In this document: piece by piece, positions 1 to 5,895 of the stretch
How the letters are laid out: every line of letters begins with the position of its first letter
How positions within the stretch are numbered: position 1 is the first letter of the stretch
Assembly: GCA_021163565.1 (NCBI GenBank)
Contig: JAGGTT010000264.1
Span: 1-6,661 of the forward strand
DNA from: Candidatus Tharpella sp.
Lineage (GTDB): Bacteria > Desulfobacterota > Anaeroferrophillalia > Anaeroferrophillales > Tharpellaceae
Length of the DNA stretch: 6,661 nt
Reading direction: 5' to 3'
Program-made: the position numbers and the translations under genes
The notes under the pieces: generated by a model
The model's input: only the letters and a program-made list of their open reading frames with translations
Told to the model about the DNA's origin: nothing
Database searches by the model: none

Positions 1-111
1 ATCTGCGACCAGATAAGCCATAAGCGCCAAAACTTCTCCGGAGAACATCTGCTCCTGACCAACTCCGGTTTCGGCGGAGTCAATGCCGCCCTGATTCTAT
101 CGAAGTGTTAA
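1..111 (+). CDS. Beta-ketoacyl-ACP synthase (KAS II/FabF-like), C-terminal end only
   Basis: This is the last 36 codons of a gene that begins before the window, read in frame 1 and ending at TAA 109-111. The end of the protein contains TNSGFGGVNAALIL, the closing glycine-rich loop of condensing enzymes (family form NSFGFGGTNxxLIF in FabF). That loop contributes the gatekeeper Phe and part of the active-site wall. The family performs decarboxylative Claisen condensation of malonyl-ACP with an acyl chain in the cytoplasm. The catalytic Cys and His residues would lie upstream and cannot be checked. The loop looks one residue more compact than in FabF (Ser where the first Phe normally sits). The next gene starts 1 nt after the stop and encodes a ketosynthase-like protein without the catalytic Cys, so this protein is probably the active partner of a pair. 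The family is clear; the exact subfamily is not. Confidence 0.85.
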   Translation: MCDQISHKRQNFSGEHLLLTNSGFGGVNAALILSKC

Positions 112-112
112 A

Positions 113-883
113 ATGACTATTTCCCCCTCATCCCCTCCCGTCCCTCGTACGGACGTAATGGTTACCGGTCTCGGCTGGATCAGTGCGGTAAATTCCGGTT
201 GCGGAACTGACAAACAACGGCCTCGCTGGGACGAAGGCACACCCACGATACCCGCTTCGATTCTGAACTCACTCAAGGGCGGCTCACGCTTTGGCCGACT
301 TGATCTTTTCTCGCAGATCGGAGTTGCCACGGTGGGTCTGGCCCTGCAGGATGCCGGTTACTTTCAGGCAAACCACCTCGCCGCTGCCGAAACCGACCGC
401 CAACTCCGGGACAACGCTACATCCATCGCCTTAATCAGCTCGACCACCAGTAGCTGCAACCTGACCGACCGTGAATTTTATAAAACCGTACAAAATGATC
501 CCGGCCTTGCCAGTCCCGGACTTTTCGTCTATACTCTGGCCACCAGTTTCTTAGGTGAAGCCGCTTTGCGCTTTTCTCTGACCGGTGCCAGCATGGCCGT
601 AATCGAGCCGCAGCCGCATGCCGGTGCGCCTCTAGCTCTTGCTTGTGAAGAGCTGATCAGCGGTGATGACGAGGTTGTCGTAACCGGTTTCTGGAATCTC
701 TTTGAACAAAATTCCGCCGCACCCCGTTTCTCGGGTGCTCTTTTTCTGGTTTTGGAAAAAGAGCTGAAAAAAACGACTCGGGTACACGCTGTTTTAAGTT
801 ACGACCCGGAAACAAAACTTTTTTTCGTCAAAGATCAACCCTGCCCGGATATATTCTCACTTAGTGAGCTTATCTGCGGCTAA
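113..883 (+). CDS. Half-length ketosynthase-like protein, probable chain-length-factor partner (Cys replaced by Gln)
   Basis: A 256-residue protein with the N-terminal half of the thiolase fold. The first strand is MVTGLGWISAV (residues 16-26), and the nucleophile-elbow region runs from about LTGAS (156) to VVVTGFWN (188-195). Aligned with FabF (ISGPS...ATACTSG...VMVAGG), the catalytic Cys position is Gln167 (CAG at 611-613, in EPQPHAG). This is the same substitution found in chain-length factors (KS-beta) of type II polyketide synthases. The C-terminal half that normally carries the two catalytic His residues is absent. At about 250 residues it resembles the short PF13723-type partners such as ApeC of aryl polyene clusters. 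The inferred role is a non-catalytic heterodimer partner of the preceding ketosynthase that shapes product length. The start at 113 follows the upstream stop by 1 nt, with a weak GAAG (102-105); ATG 158 is a shorter alternative. Confidence 0.75.
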   Translation: MTISPSSPPVPRTDVMVTGLGWISAVNSGCGTDKQRPRWDEGTPTIPASILNSLKGGSRFGRLDLFSQIGVATVGLALQDAGYFQANHLAAAETDRQLRDNATSIALISSTTSSCNLTDREFYKTVQNDPGLASPGLFVYTLATSFLGEAALRFSLTGASMAVIEPQPHAGAPLALACEELISGDDEVVVTGFWNLFEQNSAAPRFSGALFLVLEKELKKTTRVHAVLSYDPETKLFFVKDQPCPDIFSLSELICG

Positions 884-905
884 GACTTTCTGGAACTTAG
901 CAATC

Positions 906-2171
906 ATGAAAATGAGACTCATCTATCCCCGTTGGCCCAAATTGAAACAACAGACCGAATTTCATCTGCCTCCCCACGGCCCCGTGGTTTTTGCCGCCAC
1001 CGTACCGGCAGAGGTAGACTTGAAATTTACAGACGACAATCTTGAAGAGGTAGACCTTGAAGAGAGACCTGATCTTATGGTTTTCTCGGTCATGCTCACC
1101 TGTCAACTGCCGCGGGCGTTTGAACTCGCGGATCATTTCCGGGCCCGGAAGATTCCCGTACTTTTCGGCGGCATCGCCACCATGCTCCATGCCGAAGAAG
1201 TTAAGGAACATGCGGACAGTATCTTTCTCGGCGAATCGGAAGGCCGTTTCGATGCGGTTATCGATGATTTTGCAAGCGGCCGTCTGCAACCGGTCTATGA
1301 CTACCTCCATAATCACCCGGACATTGAACTGGTCGGCCCGGCCCGGCGTGAGATCCTAAACCGCGACCTCTACAACTATCGCGGCGTCCAGATGCTGGAT
1401 CTGGTGCACGCTTCCCGGGGCTGCAAGTTCAACTGTTTCCCCTGCAGTACCGCCTACCTCGGCGGACAGAAGTTCCGCCCGCGACCGGTACCGCAGGTGA
1501 TTGCCGAAATGGAGCAGATACCCAACAACCGCCTTTTTGTGGTGGATAATTCTCTGGCCCAGGATCGGGACTGGCTGATTGAACTTTTCACCGCCATGAA
1601 ACCCCTCAAAAAGAAGTGGGTCTCACATCCGATTCTGGATGATGAAGAGGTCATAAAACTGGCAGCCGAGGCCGGCTGCTGGTATGTTTATCAGGCCATA
1701 ATCGATACCTCGCCGGTAATTGTGAACCGGATCAAACGCTTGAAAGAACATGGTATCGGAGTTGAAGGAACCATCCTTTTAGGTACTGACGACCAGGATG
1801 AAACCTACATCCGCAACCTGGTTGACTTTCTCATGGGAATTAACCTTGATGTCGCCGAGTTCACAATTTTGACACCATTCCTGCACACCCCGCTGCGCCG
1901 GCAGCTGGAGAAAGAGAACCGTATTCTCAACAACAATTGGATCGAGTACACCACGGACAAGGTGGTCTTCCAGCCCAAACAGCTCTCTCCAGCCAAACTC
2001 CAGGAACTCTTCAACTATGCCTGGGATACCTTCTACGCTGACGGCGGCTATCAAATCAAGATGGGTGCCCTCTTTAAAAACGTTATCGCCCGCGAAATGG
2101 CGGATGGAACCTACAGACGTTACGACCCGAAAAAATCACGTACATTTAAGCGTTCCGGCCGAGCCATATGA
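906..2171 (+). CDS. B12-binding-type radical SAM protein, first of a tandem pair
   Basis: A protein of 421 residues from ATG 906. An N-terminal Rossmann-like cobalamin-binding-type domain (about 1-140) shows the usual family landmarks: LIYP near the start, PDLMVFSVM, IPVLFGGIATMLHAEE and the FLGESEG turn. No DxHxxG motif is visible, which is common in this class. The radical SAM core follows, with the cluster-binding Cys triad RGCKFNCFPC (Cys173, 177, 180; CxxxCxxC). Such enzymes cleave S-adenosylmethionine reductively and often perform methylation or other C-H chemistry on lipids, hopanoids and natural products. The substrate here is unknown; the operon suggests an ACP-bound or lipid acyl chain. 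An extended reading from GTG 864 would overlap the previous gene and precede the natural LIYP strand, so I reject it. ATG 912 is an equally possible start. The stop overlaps the next start by 4 nt. Confidence 0.85.
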   Translation: MKMRLIYPRWPKLKQQTEFHLPPHGPVVFAATVPAEVDLKFTDDNLEEVDLEERPDLMVFSVMLTCQLPRAFELADHFRARKIPVLFGGIATMLHAEEVKEHADSIFLGESEGRFDAVIDDFASGRLQPVYDYLHNHPDIELVGPARREILNRDLYNYRGVQMLDLVHASRGCKFNCFPCSTAYLGGQKFRPRPVPQVIAEMEQIPNNRLFVVDNSLAQDRDWLIELFTAMKPLKKKWVSHPILDDEEVIKLAAEAGCWYVYQAIIDTSPVIVNRIKRLKEHGIGVEGTILLGTDDQDETYIRNLVDFLMGINLDVAEFTILTPFLHTPLRRQLEKENRILNNNWIEYTTDKVVFQPKQLSPAKLQELFNYAWDTFYADGGYQIKMGALFKNVIAREMADGTYRRYDPKKSRTFKRSGRAI

Positions 2172-3511
2172 GCCGGGTACTACTGATTTCAACCAACCTG
2201 GCAACGACTCCATATGTTGTCTATCCTCTGGGTATGGCGGTCATTGCCCGAGCCTTGAACGACAGCGGCCACCAGGTGGAACAGTTCGATATACTCGCCG
2301 CTGAAAATGATACCGAAATCCTTAAAAAGATGATTGCCGGATTCAACCCGGACTTCATCTGCTTTTCACTGCGCAATATCGACAACACCGACTCTTTAAG
2401 CGGTGACGCGGGCTGGTATCTGGAACAGGCCAGGGCGACAATTGCTGAAATCAAAACTTTAAACCCGGCCCCGACAATTATCGGCGGCCCCGCTTTTTCC
2501 CTGATGCCGGAAGCGATACTGGAATATCTTGAAGCCGATTACGGCGTGGTCGGTGAAGGCGAAGAAGCCCTGCCCCGATTACTGGATGAGATCCGCTCCG
2601 GCAAGCAACCGCCGGCGATTGCCAAAGGTGTTAAACCGCTCACCGGAGAACAATTTGCGACCCCACAGTTTCACCCCGACATTCTTAATTTCTATCGCAA
2701 CCGCAGCGGCATCGCCAACCTGCAGAGCAAACGCGGTTGCCCCCACCATTGTCACTACTGCACCTACCCCGAGCTTGAAGGTCACCGGTTCCGCCGGCGG
2801 CCGCCGGCAACGGTGGTAGATGATATTGAATACCTGATTGAAACCCACAACATCGACACCCTGTTCTTCGTCGATTCCGTTTTTAACGATAACCAGGGAC
2901 ACCATCTCGCCATTGCCGAAGAGATCCTGAACCGAAATCTGAAAATCCGCTGGAGCGCTTTTTTCCGACCGGCCGGACTGAATCTTAAAGATCTGAAGCT
3001 GCTGCAGAGATCTGGACTCTTTGCGGTGGAATCCGGCAGTGACGCCCTCACCGAAACCACCCTCAAGGGACTCGGCAAAGGTTTTTCGCTCAATGATATT
3101 TTCACGACCCACAAATTCTGTCAAGAACTCAAACTGCCGATCGCGCACTATCTCATCTTCGGCGGGCCGCTTGAAACTCCGGTTACCTTAGCCGAGGGTA
3201 TAAGGAACCTGGACAAGCTTGATGGCGGCGTCCTTTTTCTTTTCTCCGGGCTGCGCATTCTGCCCGGCACCAATCTTTATCAGCGAGCCTTGCAAGAGGG
3301 TGTTATCACAACTGAAACCTCACTGTTGCGCCCGACTTATTACGCTTCACCTGAAATCGACAGTGAAATCATGAACCAGAAGCTCACTGCCGCCTGTAAA
3401 GGCCGGCGCCAGCGCCTCTTTCCCCCAACTGATGCTCTGGAACGAATGCAGATCATGCAGCGTTTTGGTTTCAAAGGTATACTCTGGGACCAGCTGGTTC
3501 AACCTTCCTGA
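2168..3511 (+). CDS. B12-binding-type radical SAM protein, second of the tandem pair
   Basis: A protein of 447 residues. The N-terminal B12-binding-type domain (about 1-145) begins MSRVLLIST and includes PDFICFSLRNIDNTD (61-75), APTIIGGPAFSLMPE (101-115) and the GVVGEGEEALP turn. The radical SAM core follows, with RGCPHHCHYC (Cys191, 195, 198), the classical CxxxCxPhiC with Tyr before the last Cys. Further on are a strand LFFVDSVFN (232-240) and FAVESGSDAL (285-294), the ESGS element often seen in this superfamily. It is distinct in sequence from the preceding gene, so the pair is not a recent duplication. The ATGA overlap with the upstream gene and the absence of a clear Shine-Dalgarno site suggest translational coupling. 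It probably acts on the product of the neighbouring ketosynthase system; the reaction is not predictable from sequence. It is likely the last gene of its operon, as a promoter follows 130 nt downstream. Confidence 0.87.
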   Translation: MSRVLLISTNLATTPYVVYPLGMAVIARALNDSGHQVEQFDILAAENDTEILKKMIAGFNPDFICFSLRNIDNTDSLSGDAGWYLEQARATIAEIKTLNPAPTIIGGPAFSLMPEAILEYLEADYGVVGEGEEALPRLLDEIRSGKQPPAIAKGVKPLTGEQFATPQFHPDILNFYRNRSGIANLQSKRGCPHHCHYCTYPELEGHRFRRRPPATVVDDIEYLIETHNIDTLFFVDSVFNDNQGHHLAIAEEILNRNLKIRWSAFFRPAGLNLKDLKLLQRSGLFAVESGSDALTETTLKGLGKGFSLNDIFTTHKFCQELKLPIAHYLIFGGPLETPVTLAEGIRNLDKLDGGVLFLFSGLRILPGTNLYQRALQEGVITTETSLLRPTYYASPEIDSEIMNQKLTAACKGRRQRLFPPTDALERMQIMQRFGFKGILWDQLVQPS

Positions 3512-3640
3512 AAATTCTTCCCGGGGCTGACCCTGACCCAAAACTTCGCTTGATTCTCCCGTAGCATAGCCGTGACCACATTCAATAATCTGATCTAAGC
3601 AATCAAAGATTAAAGAAGACCTTTTTTGTTGTTTTTCCAC

Positions 3641-3670
3641 TTGACAGCAACACAATTAAAATGCTACGAA
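3641..3670 (+). promoter_or_regulatory. Probable sigma-70 promoter for the lipoprotein-pqi operon
   Basis: A perfect -35 hexamer TTGACA (3641-3646) is followed after 18 nt by TACGAA (3665-3670), a poor -10 (three of six consensus bases) preceded by TG one base upstream (3662-3663), an extended -10 element. Transcription would begin near 3677, leaving a leader of about 55 nt before the ATG at 3733. The T-rich sequence just upstream (3622-3637) could add UP-like A/T content. The -35 is convincing; the -10 is the weak point. Confidence 0.45.
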
Positions 3671-3722
3671 ACCAGTTAGTTTTATTCATCTATTACAAAA
3701 ATAACCTGGAAAATCCTTACAT

Positions 3723-3726
3723 GGAG
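3723..3726 (+). promoter_or_regulatory. Ribosome binding site that decides the lipoprotein start
   Basis: GGAG at 3723-3726 lies 6 nt before ATG 3733, ideal spacing. It lies inside the codons that would be read from ATG 3721 or 3661, arguing against both. From 3733 the protein begins with a compact lipoprotein signal peptide. Confidence 0.7.
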
Positions 3727-3732
3727 AAAGAA

Positions 3733-4569
3733 ATGATTAAATTCTGTAAACAGGTAGTCCTTCTGGCCCTTATCCCTCTGGTGTTGTTCGCCTGTAACGG
3801 GGTTGAGAGTAAAAAATATGTTGCAACATCGCCAATCCTTGAACGCATCCTCAGCCGGGGTGAACTTATTGTCGGTACCGCCGCCTCAATGCCGCCGCTC
3901 AACATGACCACCAAAAACGGTGAAATTATCGGTATTGAACCCGACATCGCCACCTTTATCGCCGGCGGCATGGGAGTTAAATTGACTATGAAGCCGATGC
4001 CTTTTCATCAGCTCCTGCCGTCCCTGGAAGCCGGAGAAATCGATCTCGTAATGTCGAGTATGACCATGACCGGCAAACGTAATCTTAAAGTCGCTTTTGT
4101 CGGCCCCTATTTCATTTCGGGCAAATCCATTTTGACTAAAGATATCGCAATCTCCTCAATCAACAGCGGGAGCGAACTCAACAATCCTGAGATCACCCTG
4201 GCGGCACTGCAGGGTTCAACCAGTCAGCAGGTGATTGAAAGTATGTTGCCAAAAGCCACGCTGGTAACCACTGAATCCTATAATGATGCGGTCAAGATGG
4301 TTCTTGACCGCGAAGTTAATGCCCTGGTTGCGGACTATCCAATCTGTCTCATTTCTACCTTCCGTTACCCTGAGCATGAACTCTCAACCATGCTCAAACC
4401 ATTCACCTTCGAACCCATCGGAATTGCGGCCCCGGCCAATGATCCCCTGCTTGTCAACTGGCTGAATAATTTCCTGATGTCTTTCAAGAGCAGTGGTGAA
4501 CTGGAAAGAGTAACTGACTATTGGCTCGAAAACGGTGACTGGATCAAAAAATTACCTGATGTGGAGTAA
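3733..4569 (+). CDS. Solute-binding lipoprotein, amino-acid-binding (SBP_bac_3) type
   Basis: A protein of 278 residues from ATG 3733. It opens with Lys3 and Lys6, a hydrophobic stretch (8-20) and the lipobox LFAC, with Cys21 as the lipidated residue. The mature part is a type 3 periplasmic binding protein: ILSRGELIVGTAASMPPLN near the start, GIEPDIATFIA, LEAGEIDLVMSSMTMTGKR ending at Arg116 (the conserved ligand-carboxylate Arg position), the VGPY element, LAALQGSTSQQ at the domain hinge and ALVADYP with Asp201 (the usual ligand amino-group Asp). These residues suggest it can still bind an amino acid or similar small zwitterion. No permease or ATPase gene lies beside it. Instead its end overlaps pqiA-1 by 11 nt, so it is made with a lipid-transport system. 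It may be a sensor, an accessory factor or an orphan binding protein. The family is secure, the ligand and role are not. Confidence 0.87.
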   Translation: MIKFCKQVVLLALIPLVLFACNGVESKKYVATSPILERILSRGELIVGTAASMPPLNMTTKNGEIIGIEPDIATFIAGGMGVKLTMKPMPFHQLLPSLEAGEIDLVMSSMTMTGKRNLKVAFVGPYFISGKSILTKDIAISSINSGSELNNPEITLAALQGSTSQQVIESMLPKATLVTTESYNDAVKMVLDREVNALVADYPICLISTFRYPEHELSTMLKPFTFEPIGIAAPANDPLLVNWLNNFLMSFKSSGELERVTDYWLENGDWIKKLPDVE

Positions 4570-5242
4570 CGACTTCAATCAGAAGACAATCGGCAGCAAA
4601 GCCGCTTACGGATCCGAGCCGACCTTTAATCTCGACCAGGTTCTGGCCTGCCCCGCCTGCGACCTCTTGATTGAGAACAAACCGGTGCAACCCGGAGAAA
4701 AACTCATCTGTCCGCGTTGTGACGAAATCCTCCTTGCCCCCAAAAGCAACTCGGTCAACCACAGTCTGGCTCTGGCTCTGACCGGGCTTATACTATTTCC
4801 CTACGCTGTCTTCATGCCGATAATGACTCTGGATACAATGGGCATCGAAAACAGCGGCACAATCTTTGACGGTATTATTTCCACCTGGCATACCGGCTAC
4901 TGGCTTGTGGCGGTAATCCTGGCCATGACCAGCGTTGCATTTCCCCTGATAAAACTTTTCCTGATCTTCTGGATCAGTCTCAACCTCAAACGCAAACGCA
5001 TTCCCGGCTACCTGCCGCAAATGATGCGGATTTATGTCCATTCTGATGAGTGGGGTATGCTGGAAGTCATGATGATCGGAATTTTAGTAACCATAATCAA
5101 AATGCATCACACAGCCCATATCCACTATGATACAGGTTTTTTCTGCTTCACCGCGTTGATGCTGACAGCTCTGGGATCATCTTTAGCACTTGATAAAACT
5201 GAGTTCTGGAGACAAATCGAACACGGGAGAATACAAGGATGA
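4559..5242 (+). CDS. PqiA-domain inner membrane protein, first half (paraquat-inducible protein A family)
   Basis: A protein of 227 residues. It begins with a cytoplasmic four-Cys zinc-ribbon-like module (CPAC at 31-34, CPRC at 51-54), followed by four membrane segments at roughly 70-90, 112-139, 167-182 and 192-211. The family element is seen in EWGMLEVMMIGILVTIIKM, matching the W-S-M-L-E-V core of PqiA. In E. coli, PqiA (about 417 residues) has two such Cys-ribbon plus four-helix units and works with the MCE protein PqiB and lipoprotein PqiC in lipid movement between membranes. Here one unit forms a whole protein, and the second is the next gene (4-nt ATGA overlap). I chose ATG 4559, which overlaps the lipoprotein stop; GTG 4535 would add eight residues, and neither has a strong Shine-Dalgarno, consistent with translational coupling. 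This unit most resembles the N-terminal half of fused PqiA. Confidence 0.85.
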   Translation: MWSNDFNQKTIGSKAAYGSEPTFNLDQVLACPACDLLIENKPVQPGEKLICPRCDEILLAPKSNSVNHSLALALTGLILFPYAVFMPIMTLDTMGIENSGTIFDGIISTWHTGYWLVAVILAMTSVAFPLIKLFLIFWISLNLKRKRIPGYLPQMMRIYVHSDEWGMLEVMMIGILVTIIKMHHTAHIHYDTGFFCFTALMLTALGSSLALDKTEFWRQIEHGRIQG

Positions 5243-5862
5243 ATTCCCTGGCTTCAGCCTTAACCGCCCGTAAAGCCGGCCTGGCCCTCTGCCACGACTG
5301 CCGCAAACTTACCCCCTTAAACCCGAAAGAGCCTGGAACTCCTGCATGTCCACTTTGCGGTGCCAGTCTTCATTTCCGTAAACCCGGTAGTTTGAATCGC
5401 ACCTGGGCTCTAGTCATAACCGCTCTGATCCTCTCTTTCCCAGCCAATATTCTACCGATCATGGTAGTAAACTTTATAGGAAAATCAGACTCTTCGACCA
5501 TAATGGAAGGTATTATCTACTTTTTTCAAGACGGCTCGTACGGTATCGGTCTGGTCATCTTGACTGCCAGTATCCTGGTTCCCTGTTTCAAGATCATCAG
5601 CATGATTCTGATTCTTCTTTCAATCCACTACCACTGGCAAACCTGGATGCGCCATAAAGCCCTGCTGTTCCGAATAGTTGAGTTCATCGGCCGCTGGTCG
5701 ATGCTTGATATTTTTGTTATCGCCCTGCTTCAGGTGCTGGTAAATTTTACCAATATAAGTTCAATCTATGCTGATGCCGCCGCCCCATATTTTGCCGGAG
5801 TGGTCTTGAGTACCATGTTTGCTGCCATCACCTTTGACCCCAGACTACTCTGGGATGCATAA
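5239..5862 (+). CDS. PqiA-domain inner membrane protein, second half
   Basis: A protein of 207 residues with the same plan as its neighbour: a Cys ribbon (CHDC at 18-21, CPLC at 37-40), then four membrane segments at about 56-78, 101-129, 153-170 and 180-200. Family signatures are SFPANILPIM (66-75) and GRWSMLDIFVIALL (151-164). In E. coli PqiA the matching G-R-W-S-M-L-D-x-F element belongs to the C-terminal unit, so this gene looks like the split-off second half. It would form the inner-membrane part of the lipid-transport complex together with the preceding protein. ATG 5239 overlaps the upstream stop by 4 nt and has GGGAGA at 5225-5230 with 8-nt spacing, so it may be translated both by coupling and by its own site. 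No key motif is missing. Confidence 0.87.
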   Translation: MNSLASALTARKAGLALCHDCRKLTPLNPKEPGTPACPLCGASLHFRKPGSLNRTWALVITALILSFPANILPIMVVNFIGKSDSSTIMEGIIYFFQDGSYGIGLVILTASILVPCFKIISMILILLSIHYHWQTWMRHKALLFRIVEFIGRWSMLDIFVIALLQVLVNFTNISSIYADAAAPYFAGVVLSTMFAAITFDPRLLWDA

Positions 5863-5895
5863 ATCTAAACATTCCACTAATCAAGGGAACCAGTC

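Larger units (their letters stand above)
3512..3732. other. Intergenic gap between the two operons
   Basis: This 221-nt stretch has no credible gene. The left part is mixed sequence with a short tandem CTGACC repeat near 3527-3538. The middle contains a weak 6-bp inverted repeat (TAATCT 3586-3591 and AGATTA 3607-3612, 15-nt loop), followed 10 nt later by a T-rich run (about 3622-3637). The right part holds a probable promoter and the Shine-Dalgarno site of the lipoprotein gene. The T-rich run could help end transcription of the upstream operon, but the stem is too weak and too far from it for a confident terminator call. An ATG at 3661 opens in frame with the lipoprotein, but it lies at the promoter and would put a non-signal-like extension before the signal peptide. 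Confidence 0.6.

Noticed and set aside
864..905. GTG 864 as start of the first radical SAM protein.
   Set aside because: It would overlap the previous gene and add 14 residues before the natural N-terminal strand; ATG 906 or 912 fits better.
113..905. The half-length ketosynthase as a frameshifted or broken gene.
   Set aside because: No remnant of the missing C-terminal half follows the stop; the next gene starts 22 nt later, and short partners of this size are a known form in related systems.
897..1316. A 139-residue open frame on the minus strand.
   Set aside because: It overlaps the first radical SAM gene in antisense and its sequence looks like a coding shadow.
2793..2808. A perfect 16-bp all-G/C palindrome.
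   Set aside because: It sits inside the coding sequence for an Arg/Pro-rich stretch just after the Cys triad, a common conserved region; likely codon-driven, with no partner repeat in the window.
2579..3148. A 189-residue open frame on the minus strand.
   Set aside because: It lies entirely inside the second radical SAM gene, is antisense, and has no recognisable domain; the + strand protein carries all family motifs.
3586..3637. Possible rho-independent terminator after the second radical SAM gene.
   Set aside because: The 6-bp A/T-rich stem with a 15-nt loop is weak, and the T-rich run begins about 10 nt after it and is interrupted.
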